Positions 1-5,980 are shown, numbered from the stretch's first letter. The stretch is DNA of 5,980 nucleotides from Bacillota bacterium (GCA_017556895.1 JAFYLX010000066.1:1-5980), one strand, 5' to 3'. Notes: a model not told the origin generated them from the sequence alone. A program made the numbers and translations.

Positions 1-21
1 AAAATCATAAACCTGTTTCAT
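1..21 (-). CDS. Start of an unidentified downstream gene (truncated by window edge)
   Basis: Only seven codons are visible (MKQVYDF), beginning with the ATG at 21-19 and running off the left edge. The start is credible because an AAGGAAG ribosome binding site lies at 34-28, six bases upstream, in the 29-base gap after the uxaC stop. With that short gap and no convincing terminator, it is probably the next gene of the same operon. Seven residues do not identify a product. The N-terminus is reminiscent of small clostridial flavin-binding (pyridoxamine-phosphate-oxidase-like) proteins, but this is only an impression; a hexuronate-pathway enzyme, kinase or transporter would fit the context equally well. 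Confidence 0.6.
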
Positions 22-50
22 GTTATTCTTCCTTAAATTATTGATACCTA

Positions 51-1439
51 TTAAATTTCGAATCCGAAATAGTTAACCGCGTTTCTCCAGCAAATGTCTT
101 CTACCATTTTGCCAAGGAATTCAATATCGGCTGGGTACTGACCGCTTTCTACTAGCTGCCCAATCTTATTGCATAAGATACGTCTAAAGTATTCGTGTCT
201 AGTAAAGGAAGTGAAACTTCTTGAGTCAGTAAGCATTCCTACTGAACCGGCAAGAGCGCCAGTTTCCATAAGCTGATCAATCTGAGCTTCGATGCCACGA
301 AGATGGTCAAGAAACCACCAAGCTGCGCCGTACTGAACCTTTGCGCCGTTTGATGCAAAGTTTAGAGCCATTGTTGCAAGCATCGTACTGTCAGCCGGAT
401 TTAGGTTGTATAAAATAGTCTTGGGAAGTGAACCCGCCCCTTCTAAATCACCTAAAAATGCACCTAACTGGAAAGGGTCAGTTGTAGCACCAACGCTGTC
501 TCCGCCTGCATCAGCACCGAAGTATTCTACAAGCTTTGGAGAATTGTTTCTGATAGGACCCATATGAAGCTGCATAGCAAGGTCTCTTTTTACATATTCC
601 GCCGCTAGGAACTTTAAAAGTTCTCCCTGGTAGATAGCGATTTCTTCCTCACAAAGAGATTCGCCTAAAAGGGCCTTTGCTACGATAGGTTCAGCATCCC
701 CAGAGGCATATCTGAATTTAATAAATCCGTGGTCTGTAACCTTGCAACCTGCGCTAGCAAAGAAGTCTAAGGCCTTCGCTAACGCTTCCTTAAGAGTTTC
801 CCAGTCAGTAATTTCGCCGTACTTAGCACCAAGCTGAGCTACTGCCGGCAAGAAGTTCGCCTGGTCGATGTGGAGAAATCTGTCAGGTCTAAAAGACGGA
901 AGCGTCTTAAACCCAATAGTTTCGTCCTCGGCAAGCTTTAGGTGCCACTCAAGAGTATCAGCAGGGTCATCAGTCGTGCAAAGAACCTTTGCCCCGATCT
1001 TATTTAGTAAGGAAACAGCATCAAAACCTTCTCCCTTTAGCATTTCGCTAGTCTTTTCCCAGATTTCATCACAAGTTGCGGCAGAAATCGGAGTATCGAT
1101 GCCGAAATATCTCTGAAGCTCTAGGTGAGCCCAAGTGTATACTGGGCTTCCGATTAAACGAGGCATAATTCTGGCGAATTCCGCGAATTTTTCGTAATCC
1201 GTTGTATCTCCAGTAACATACTTCTCGTCTACGCCGCTTGCTCTCATGCATCTCCACTTGTAATGGTCAGTCTCAAGCCAAAGTTGCGTCAAGTTTTCGT
1301 AACTTCTGCGCTCGAAGATTTCTTTCGCAGGCAAGTGGTTATGATAGTCTATAATAGGACAATCCTTTGCATATTTCTCAAAAAGGACTCTGCTAGTTTC
1401 TGTGGAAAGTAAAAAGTCCTTGTCCATAAATTTCTTCAT
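51..1439 (-). CDS. uxaC: Glucuronate isomerase UxaC
   Basis: This 462-residue protein is uronate isomerase, which interconverts D-glucuronate and D-fructuronate (and D-galacturonate and D-tagaturonate) in the cytoplasm, the first step of hexuronate catabolism. It belongs to the amidohydrolase-superfamily TIM barrels and is close to the usual length of about 470. Visible family signatures are the N-terminal metal-binding DYHNHL (H33, H35), LWLETDHYKWRCMR (53-66), CTTDDPAD (154-161), PSFRPD (181-186), QLHMGPIRNNS (290-300), GAAWWFLDHLRG (371-382) and GMLTDSRSFTSFTRHEYF (401-418). The gene starts one base after the stop of the LarA-like gene, so the two are probably translationally coupled. ATG at 1439 is preferred over the Met at codon 5 because of the AAGGAG ten bases upstream. 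The length is intact with no frameshift. The identity is very secure; substrate preference (glucuronate versus galacturonate) is inferred from the adjacent mannonate oxidoreductase. Confidence 0.97.
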   Translation of the reverse strand: MKKFMDKDFLLSTETSRVLFEKYAKDCPIIDYHNHLPAKEIFERRSYENLTQLWLETDHYKWRCMRASGVDEKYVTGDTTDYEKFAEFARIMPRLIGSPVYTWAHLELQRYFGIDTPISAATCDEIWEKTSEMLKGEGFDAVSLLNKIGAKVLCTTDDPADTLEWHLKLAEDETIGFKTLPSFRPDRFLHIDQANFLPAVAQLGAKYGEITDWETLKEALAKALDFFASAGCKVTDHGFIKFRYASGDAEPIVAKALLGESLCEEEIAIYQGELLKFLAAEYVKRDLAMQLHMGPIRNNSPKLVEYFGADAGGDSVGATTDPFQLGAFLGDLEGAGSLPKTILYNLNPADSTMLATMALNFASNGAKVQYGAAWWFLDHLRGIEAQIDQLMETGALAGSVGMLTDSRSFTSFTRHEYFRRILCNKIGQLVESGQYPADIEFLGKMVEDICWRNAVNYFGFEI

Positions 1440-1440
1440 C

Positions 1441-2715
1441 TTAGAATTTCTCCTTATTGATCCATAATCCTAAAGCCGGGTTAGGAATGAAGTAGATTTC
1501 TTCACCGTCTGGCATTGTGTTGTATCCATACTGAAGGGTTTCAGGATTGTAACGCTTGATAGTCTCATCGTAGTCCACTGCCGCAAATCCCACACCTTCA
1601 ACTTCCTCTTTAGTGATGTTTTTAACCGCGTAAGTAATCTTAAATCTATCATCGGACGAACCATGGATTAAGTGTGCCGCAGCACCCATGTTGTCTCTTA
1701 AATCCTGATTTTCAGGCTTTTCAAACTCTTCGAGAGTCTTGATTCTGCCTCTGTATCCGTACTTTCTGATAAGCAGGTCTACCTGATCGTCTTCACCAAA
1801 TCTTTCGATTCCCGGAGCAAGAACAAGTAGTTCACCGCCGTCTGCGATAGCCATTCTAGTTCTGTAAACAGACTTGTTACCTAGCCATGTTGACTTGAAT
1901 TCAGCTGGATCAAGATAAACAACACACTTCTTGATACCCGTTTCCACGAAGTCTATGTTCTTCTCCTGGGCAAGTTCAATAGCAGCCTCAAGAGCATTTC
2001 TCTTGTCACCGATGAACAGTCCGTGAGTGTTGATAACACCGCCCGGAGCCGTACATACAGTTAAAACGAAGAGAATAGGTCTTTCATTTAGGCAGTGTTC
2101 CATACCATAGTCGAATACCTTACGAACCGGAGTATGGTCCTTACCCATCATTCTTTCCATACCATAAACAGCACCAACCATGTGGCTCTTGTTAATCATG
2201 TCGCTTCCGCCAACCCCTACGAAAAGGTTTTTAGCATGGTTAGCCATACCGATAACTTCGTGTGGCACAACCTGTCCGATGGAAAGGATAAGGTCGTACT
2301 TTTTGTCCATTACAAGACGGTTGATTTCAACGCTTACCGGGTCTTTCCAAAGACCTTCTGTAATTTCTTCAAGGTACTCTGCAGGAACCTCGCCAATCTT
2401 CATTACATCAGTTCTCCAGTTGTGCGGAATGAACTTATCATAAGGAATATCACCAAACATCACGTCGATTTCTTCTTCCGTCACAGGCACGTGAGTACCG
2501 AGAGCCGGCAGGATATCAACCTTCACTCCCTTTTCTGTAAGTGCATGATAATAGACGTTAGTGATGAATCCAGCATTGGAATGGAATCTTGTAAAGTCAG
2601 GCGGAATAATTAAAACATTCTTTAATTCTCTGCCTTCAAGGCTCTTAAGAAGTGCCTCTTTCATTTCCTCGTGGCCGAGTCCGTTGCCACTTTTATCGTA
2701 AATAAAATGTTCCAT
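1441..2715 (-). CDS. LarA-superfamily nickel-dependent hydroxyacid racemase/epimerase (candidate mannonate/gluconate 2-epimerase)
   Basis: This 424-residue protein matches lactate racemase LarA (DUF2088 N-terminal domain plus C-terminal domain), a cytoplasmic enzyme using a nickel-pincer nucleotide bound covalently to lysine. Relative to L. plantarum LarA as I recall its numbering (H174, K184, H200), H152, K162 and H178 fall at identical spacings: proton-transfer histidine, cofactor lysine and nickel ligand. The DFTR motif (D40, R43) and GTH (H75) match the D72/R75 and H108 regions. The C-terminal substrate region reads VYRTRM (283-288), where LarA is thought to have a Y-Q-x-x-K pattern, so the substrate is probably not lactate. 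It lies between an SDR mannonate oxidoreductase and uxaC, where a mannonate dehydratase would be expected. C2 epimerisation of D-mannonate to D-gluconate is my inference; the family is known to include hydroxyacid racemases and a reported D-gluconate 2-epimerase. AAGGAG at 2727-2722, six bases upstream, fixes the start. No larB, larC or larE is visible. Confidence 0.88.
   Translation of the reverse strand: MEHFIYDKSGNGLGHEEMKEALLKSLEGRELKNVLIIPPDFTRFHSNAGFITNVYYHALTEKGVKVDILPALGTHVPVTEEEIDVMFGDIPYDKFIPHNWRTDVMKIGEVPAEYLEEITEGLWKDPVSVEINRLVMDKKYDLILSIGQVVPHEVIGMANHAKNLFVGVGGSDMINKSHMVGAVYGMERMMGKDHTPVRKVFDYGMEHCLNERPILFVLTVCTAPGGVINTHGLFIGDKRNALEAAIELAQEKNIDFVETGIKKCVVYLDPAEFKSTWLGNKSVYRTRMAIADGGELLVLAPGIERFGEDDQVDLLIRKYGYRGRIKTLEEFEKPENQDLRDNMGAAAHLIHGSSDDRFKITYAVKNITKEEVEGVGFAAVDYDETIKRYNPETLQYGYNTMPDGEEIYFIPNPALGLWINKEKF
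1450..1455 (-). promoter_or_regulatory. Ribosome binding site of uxaC inside the end of the LarA-like gene
   Basis: AAGGAG on the minus strand lies within the last codons of the upstream gene, ten bases before the uxaC ATG at 1439. It supports that start over the in-frame ATG four codons later, which would be 22 bases away, and it makes translational coupling plausible. Confidence 0.75.
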
Positions 2716-2748
2716 TTTAATCTCCTTTTTGGGCCAAATACCGCCAAA

Positions 2749-3597
2749 CTAAACTCCGCTGTATGCTGAGAAGCCGCCGTCTACAGGAATTACGATACCT
2801 GTAACGAATGATGCAGCCTTGTCGTCAACTAGGAATAATAGGGCGCCAAGTAATTCTTCAGGCTTTCCGAATCTTCCCATCGGAGTAGCGGATAAAATCT
2901 TGCCTGTTCTGGCAGTTGGGCTGCCGTCTTCATTCCAAAGAAGCTTCTTGTTCTGTTCAGTTGAGAAGAAGCCTGGAGCGATTGCATTTACTCTGATTCC
3001 AGTCTTGCTGAAGTGAACCGCAAGCCACTGTGTAAAGTTGGAGATAGCCGCCTTTGCACCTGAGTATGCAGGGATCTTAGTTAGTGGTGTATAAGCGTTC
3101 ATTGAGCTTACGTTTAAGATATTGCAACCTTCTCTTCCAATCATATCCTTAGCAAAAGCCTGTGTTGGGATAAGAGTACCGGAGAAGTTTAAATTAAATA
3201 CGTATTCCACGTCTTCTGATGACATATCGAAGAAAGTCTTAGTATCTTCGTCTAAGTCGCCAGCTTCAAAATATTCTTTATCAGTAGTCGCTCTAGGGTT
3301 GGTGCCGCCTGCACCATTGATTAGGATATCGCACTTGCCAAGTCTCGCAAGAACTTCTTCGTGAGCCTTGTTTACGCTTTCTGCATTAGTAACGTCTACG
3401 GATACTGCGATTGCTTCGCCGCCCATAGCCTTGATTTCTTCTGCAACAGCCTCAGCCTTTGATAGAGTTCTGCCAAGGATAGCAACCTTAGCGCCGCAAA
3501 GTGCAAGAGCCTTCGCGAATTCCTTGCAAAGCACACCGGCACCGCCTGTGACTACTGCAACTTTTCCTTCTAAATTTGGTTTATAACATAGTTCCAT
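2749..3597 (-). CDS. SDR-family oxidoreductase, probable D-mannonate oxidoreductase (fructuronate reductase, UxuB-like)
   Basis: This 282-residue classical short-chain dehydrogenase probably reduces D-fructuronate to D-mannonate with NAD(P)H. The N-terminal Rossmann fold carries VTGGAGVLC (16-24), a variant of TGxxxGxG in which the third glycine is Cys24. LINGAG (92-97) stands in for NNAG. The catalytic set is N137, S165, Y178 and K182 (AYSGAK), with the usual 13-residue Ser-Tyr spacing. VNAIAPGFF (203-211) and a C-terminal TGIVIPVDGGFSAY segment (266-279) complete the family pattern. The roughly 15-residue stretch around 106-122, rich in acidic residues, is an insertion relative to the shortest SDRs. 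A strong GGAGG at 3610-3606, eight bases upstream, supports the ATG. The gene is 33 bases before the LarA-like gene. Family assignment is very secure; substrate is inferred from uxaC and from SDR-type UxuB enzymes in Gram-positive bacteria. A gluconate 5-dehydrogenase-like role is the main alternative. Confidence 0.87.
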   Translation of the reverse strand: MELCYKPNLEGKVAVVTGGAGVLCKEFAKALALCGAKVAILGRTLSKAEAVAEEIKAMGGEAIAVSVDVTNAESVNKAHEEVLARLGKCDILINGAGGTNPRATTDKEYFEAGDLDEDTKTFFDMSSEDVEYVFNLNFSGTLIPTQAFAKDMIGREGCNILNVSSMNAYTPLTKIPAYSGAKAAISNFTQWLAVHFSKTGIRVNAIAPGFFSTEQNKKLLWNEDGSPTARTGKILSATPMGRFGKPEELLGALLFLVDDKAASFVTGIVIPVDGGFSAYSGV

Positions 3598-3642
3598 TCT
3601 AATTTCCTCCAGAATGATTTAGTATTCATCCTCTACTTATAG

Positions 3643-3832
3643 ATTTCTGATATTTTTCACTAGTCCTCGTCACTGGAAACAGGCGCAATACGCAGTTTTA
3701 TTCGCAGAGAATCTGACAAACTCGCCTTTTTAGCTTTTAATCACTCATACAGTGTCAGATTCTAACTGCTCATATGCACTGCTTAATTGGCCGTTTCATC
3801 AGTTCCTGCGAAATCGTTCAAAATATCATAAT
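3643..3832 (+). repeat. Palindromic repeat element, copy A (diverged)
   Basis: This element of about 190 bp is the more decayed of two related copies. Its ends form an imperfect inverted repeat, with TGATATTTT at 3648-3656 matched by AAAATATCA at 3820-3828, and ATT just outside on both sides. Its core contains a perfect 11-bp inverted repeat, AGAATCTGACA (3708-3718) and TGTCAGATTCT (3753-3763), flanked by GCAG/CTGC. Read on the plus strand it aligns with copy B read on the minus strand: 35 of 42 bases match between 3686-3727 and 4012-3971, and shared blocks GTCCTCG (3663-3669) and CTTAATTG (3782-3789) occur in the same order. It has no coding potential. A MITE-like or REP-like dispersed element is the best guess; a structured leader RNA of the downstream operon is the alternative. 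Confidence 0.7.
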
Positions 3833-3855
3833 CGATAAGTTTTATGAATAATCAA
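3825..3855 (-). promoter_or_regulatory. Candidate promoter for the SDR-larA-uxaC operon
   Basis: On the minus strand TTGATT (3855-3850) and TATGAT (3830-3825) resemble sigma-70-type -35 and -10 boxes, with a 19-base spacer that is longer than ideal. If used, transcription would begin near 3818 and the leader would include most of repeat element A. The -35 box would lie inside the left copy of the 10-bp direct repeat. The region is AT-rich and such matches arise by chance, so this is weak. Confidence 0.22.
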
Positions 3856-3858
3856 ATA
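3849..3858. repeat. Left copy of a 10-bp direct repeat flanking element B
   Basis: TAATCAAATA here is identical to 4061-4070. The pair brackets copy B and may be a target-site duplication. On this left side about 17 AT-rich bases separate the repeat from the 13-bp terminal inverted repeat, whereas on the right the gap is only four bases, so the true element end is uncertain. Confidence 0.5.
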
Positions 3859-3875
3859 TTTTTTATTTAATTACA

Positions 3876-4056
3876 ATTTTGCGACTTTGAGCTTTTCCGC
3901 AAGACATGGCTACAACAGTCAATTAAGCGGCGAATGTGAGCAGCATAGAGTCTGTCATTGTTTAAGCCGTAGGCGAGTTTGGCAGACTCTCTGCGAACAG
4001 AGTCGCGTATTGTTACTGTTGTCCATCGTCGAGGACCTTGCGAAAAGTCGCAAAAT
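3876..4056 (-). repeat. Palindromic MITE-like repeat element, copy B
   Basis: This 181-bp element is an imperfect palindrome centred near 3966. Its ends are a perfect 13-bp inverted repeat, ATTTTGCGACTTT at 3876-3888 and its complement at 4044-4056. Inner matching arms include ACAACAGT at 3912-3919 versus the complement around 4014-4021, and a core stem AGAGTCTG (3947-3954) with CAGACTCT (3983-3990), extended by GCAG/CTGC. The loop contains GCCGTAGGC (3966-3974). It is oriented opposite to copy A. The 10-bp direct repeats just outside suggest insertion by a transposase-like activity, making it MITE-like; no transposase is present. Open reading frames crossing it look spurious. Whether it is multi-copy in the genome cannot be judged here. 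Confidence 0.75.
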
Positions 4057-4060
4057 GTCG

Positions 4061-4070
4061 TAATCAAATA
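4061..4070. repeat. Right copy of a 10-bp direct repeat, containing the HAD gene stop codon
   Basis: TAATCAAATA is identical to 3849-3858. On the minus strand it reads through the last codons and TGA stop (4066-4064) of the HAD phosphatase gene. If the repeat is a target-site duplication, the element inserted at the very end of that gene and the duplication preserved its stop codon. Confidence 0.5.
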
Positions 4071-4891
4071 ATACTTGTTTTAAGAACGAAGCGTTCAATT
4101 GCCTTCGCCACCCCATCTTCGTCGCAGTGACCAGTCACCCAGTCGGCCGCATCTAGGGCCTCTTTGCATCCATTTGCCATCGCCACGCCTATGCCTGCTG
4201 TTTCTAGCATTGAAATATCATTTAAACCGTCTCCCATAGCGATCGTGTGATCTTTATCAACGCCTAGGTAATCTGCAAGGGCTGTAAGGGCAAGACCCTT
4301 TGTCGCATCCTTTTGATTGATTTCGATGTTCTGCGGTGATGAGCTAGATACCGCGATATTCTCAAAAACTCTAGGAAGTTTCTCTAACAATTCCAGGCGC
4401 AGATTCGCGTCTTTCGTAAAGAACTGAATCTTTTGGACATCTTCTCCTCGATTTTCCAAGAATTCTTTTAGTTCAGGAACTGGTTTTCTTAGATCATAGA
4501 ACATCTTCCTGATACGTGGATTTTCAACGATCTCATCTACCTTTGCCTTCAATGCTTCTGTCATAAAGGCATCATTATTCATATAACAATCGTAGATGAC
4601 AGGCAGCTCATCAAGATACTTCATTATATCGATGGCCTGCTTGTATGGCATTTCCGCCGAATAAATTCCCTCTACATATGCTCCGTTGATAGTTATGGCA
4701 TAATGGACAAAAGGCAGCTCCCGGATAAAATCCGGCATGCCGCCATAGAATCGTCCTGTCGTAGGAACAATCTCCCAGCCCGCCTCAGCCGCTCTTTCTA
4801 GAGCTTCTCGGTTTCCTGCACTTAATTCCTTCTTTGAATTAAGAAGAGTGCCGTCTAGGTCTAGGGCGATTATCCCTTTAGGTTTATGCAT
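4064..4891 (-). CDS. Cof-type HAD-superfamily (class IIB) phosphatase
   Basis: This 275-residue protein is a soluble Cof/YidA-type haloacid-dehalogenase phosphatase, a family that hydrolyses sugar phosphates and similar metabolites with Mg2+. Motif I is DLDGTLL with nucleophile D11 and acid D13; motif II is the threonine in PTTGR (43-47); motif III is K198 (DATKG); motif IV is GDGLND with D221 and D225. The C2-type cap lies between motifs II and III (about 75-190). The ATG at 4891 is chosen because DxDGT normally lies about ten residues from the N-terminus; the longer in-frame start at 4999 would add 36 residues read wholly out of frame within gnd. The start overlaps the gnd stop by 8 bases, with only a weak GCAGG upstream, so translation is probably coupled to gnd. 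Substrate is unknown; a phosphosugar of the pentose phosphate or gluconate route is only a contextual guess. Confidence 0.93.
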   Translation of the reverse strand: MHKPKGIIALDLDGTLLNSKKELSAGNREALERAAEAGWEIVPTTGRFYGGMPDFIRELPFVHYAITINGAYVEGIYSAEMPYKQAIDIMKYLDELPVIYDCYMNNDAFMTEALKAKVDEIVENPRIRKMFYDLRKPVPELKEFLENRGEDVQKIQFFTKDANLRLELLEKLPRVFENIAVSSSSPQNIEINQKDATKGLALTALADYLGVDKDHTIAMGDGLNDISMLETAGIGVAMANGCKEALDAADWVTGHCDEDGVAKAIERFVLKTSII

Positions 4892-5980
4892 TGTATGTGC
4901 CTGCAGATGTGTTACCACCGTGGCCTGTCCAGTTAGTGTGGAACACCTGTCCGCGAGGCTGATCAATTCTTTCGTAAGTGTGAGCACCGAAGTAGTCACG
5001 CTGTGCCTGTAATAGGTTGGCAGGTAAGCATTCTGTTGTATATCCGTCGAAGTAGTTTAGAGCGGATGAGAATGCAGGCATTGGAATTCCAGCCTTTACA
5101 GCATATGCTACAACTTCTCTCCATGCAGGAACTAAAGTCTTGATAGTTTCTGCGAAATATTCGTCAAGAAGCAGATTTTCAAGTTCAGGGTTCTTGTCGT
5201 ATGCTTCTTTGATCTTTCCAAGGAATACGCTACGGATGATGCAGCCGCCTCTCCACATAAGAGCGATACCGCCGTAGTTTAAGTTCCATCCGTTAGTTTC
5301 AGCAGCTGTTCTCATTAGAGTATAGCCCTGAGCGTAGGAAATAATCTTGCTGGCATATAGAGCCTTTCTGATAGCTTCGATGAATGCTTCTCTGTCACCT
5401 TCGAAAGCAGGGATTTCCTTAGGGAAAACCTTGGAAGCTACAACTCTCTGGTCCTTCATTGCGGAAAGACATCTAGCGAATACTGCTTCACCGATTAAAG
5501 TTAAAGGCACGCCTTCGTCTAACGCACTGATTGCAGTCCACTTACCAGTACCCTTCTGGCCAGCTGTATCTAAAATATAGTTAACTGTTGTTTCACCATT
5601 TTCATCCTTGTAACCTAGGATATCTCTAGTGATTTCGATTAAATAGCTGTCTAGCTCTGTTTCGTTCCATGCTGCAAATACTTCGTGCATTTCTTCTGGA
5701 GTCATGCCAAGGCCGTCTCTCATTAGCTGGTAAGCTTCGCAAATTAACTGCATGTCGCCGTATTCGATACCGTTATGTACCATCTTTACGAAATGACCTG
5801 CACCGTTTTCGCCAACCCAGTCACAACAAGCCTGTCCGTCTTCTACCTTTGCACAGATAGCCTGGAAAATCGGCTTAACATATTCCCATGCAGCATAGGA
5901 TCCGCCCGGCATCATGGAAGGACCGTTAAGAGCGCCTTCTTCGCCGCCGGATACGCCACAACCTACATATAATAAGCCTT
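4884..5980 (-). CDS. gnd: 6-phosphogluconate dehydrogenase, decarboxylating (5' end outside window)
   Basis: This enzyme oxidises and decarboxylates 6-phosphogluconate to ribulose 5-phosphate with reduction of NAD(P)+, in the cytoplasm, normally as a homodimer. The reading frame is open to the right edge, giving 364 residues; the N-terminal Rossmann domain, roughly 105-115 residues, is missing. The visible part begins [16 protein letters not shown], followed by [10 protein letters not shown], the substrate-binding signature. [16 protein letters not shown] supplies the catalytic lysine (K183 in E. coli numbering, at about 5786-5784) and glutamate seven residues later. [14 protein letters not shown] and WRGGCIIRS are further family blocks, and the C-terminus has AHTYERID followed by QVFHTNW and a Gly/Thr-rich tail. 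The internal Met at 5915 is not the start. The stop overlaps the HAD gene start. Identity is very secure; NAD versus NADP preference cannot be judged without the N-terminus. Confidence 0.97.
   Translation of the reverse strand, partial: GLLYVGCGVSGGEEGALNGPSMMPGGSYAAWEYVKPIFQAICAKVEDGQACCDWVGENGAGHFVKMVHNGIEYGDMQLICEAYQLMRDGLGMTPEEMHEVFAAWNETELDSYLIEITRDILGYKDENGETTVNYILDTAGQKGTGKWTAISALDEGVPLTLIGEAVFARCLSAMKDQRVVASKVFPKEIPAFEGDREAFIEAIRKALYASKIISYAQGYTLMRTAAETNGWNLNYGGIALMWRGGCIIRSVFLGKIKEAYDKNPELENLLLDEYFAETIKTLVPAWREVVAYAVKAGIPMPAFSSALNYFDGYTTECLPANLLQAQRDYFGAHTYERIDQPRGQVFHTNWTGHGGNTSAGTYNA

Noticed and set aside
55..70. ATTTCG-AATC-CGAAAT hairpin at the end of uxaC as a terminator
   Set aside because: Only a weak 6-bp stem inside the last codons, with no T-run after it, and a gene with a good ribosome binding site follows 29 bases after the stop.
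2095..2613. Plus-strand 172-codon open frame opposite the LarA-like gene
   Set aside because: Antisense to a clearly conserved gene, with no ribosome binding site and no recognisable protein features; a shadow frame.
2716..2748. TTTGG...CCAAA stem between the SDR and LarA-like genes as a regulatory hairpin
   Set aside because: Only five pairs with an 11-base loop, directly before the ribosome binding site; too weak to call.
4042..4057. TTGCGA-CTTT-TCGCAA hairpin just after the HAD gene as an intrinsic terminator
   Set aside because: On the minus strand it is followed by GGTCC rather than a T-run. It is better explained as part of the terminal inverted repeat of element B.
3598..4063. CRISPR array, tRNA or known riboswitch in the gap
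   Set aside because: There are no short regularly spaced direct repeats and no cloverleaf with CCA-type acceptor. I recognise no known riboswitch consensus; the structure present is the two-element inverted repeat.
3867..4067. Minus-strand 66-codon open frame in the gap, starting with TTG
   Set aside because: It lies almost wholly inside palindromic element B, overlaps the HAD stop, has a TTG start without a convincing ribosome binding site, and its sequence shows no recognisable domain. Best explained as a chance frame in a structured repeat.
4892..4999. Longer HAD start at 4999, giving 311 residues
   Set aside because: The extra 36 residues are read out of frame within the conserved gnd C-terminus, and the DxDGT motif would lie unusually far from the N-terminus.

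Overview
The window holds carbohydrate-acid catabolism genes, all transcribed from the minus strand, so gene order runs from the right edge to the left edge. Strong AAGGAG/GGAGG ribosome binding sites, tight gene packing, an SDR-type rather than E. coli-type mannonate oxidoreductase, and the general protein style suggest an anaerobic member of the Bacillota (Clostridia, perhaps a gut or oral Lachnospiraceae-like organism). That placement is inference; no rRNA or other marker is present.

Layout in transcription order. (1) 5980-4884: gnd, 6-phosphogluconate dehydrogenase, with its 5' end cut off by the right edge. (2) 4891-4064: a Cof-type HAD phosphatase overlapping the end of gnd by 8 bases. 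(3) 4063-3598: a 466-base gap with no credible gene, largely filled by two related, imperfectly palindromic repeat elements of about 180-190 bp in opposite orientation. The one nearer the HAD gene has 13-bp perfect inverted repeats near its ends and is flanked by a 10-bp direct repeat. (4) 3597-2749: an SDR oxidoreductase, probably D-mannonate oxidoreductase (fructuronate reductase). (5) 2715-1441: a LarA-superfamily (nickel-pincer) racemase/epimerase with the cofactor lysine and histidines in place. (6) 1439-51: uxaC, glucuronate isomerase. (7) 21-1: the first seven codons of another gene with a good ribosome binding site, cut off by the left edge.

How the genes may work together. UxaC converts D-glucuronate to D-fructuronate and the SDR enzyme reduces fructuronate to D-mannonate. 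In the usual pathway UxuA then dehydrates mannonate to KDG. No uxuA, kdgK or kdgA is visible here; a LarA-type enzyme lies between the two pathway genes instead. LarA-type enzymes invert the alpha-hydroxy carbon of hydroxyacids, and D-mannonate and D-gluconate differ only at that carbon. Since gnd lies just upstream, the locus can be read as an alternative route: glucuronate, fructuronate, mannonate, gluconate, 6-phosphogluconate, ribulose 5-phosphate. It would need a gluconate kinase and NPN-cofactor genes (larB, larC, larE) elsewhere. This is the most interesting hypothesis in the window. The second is the repeat-element pair between the two gene groups.
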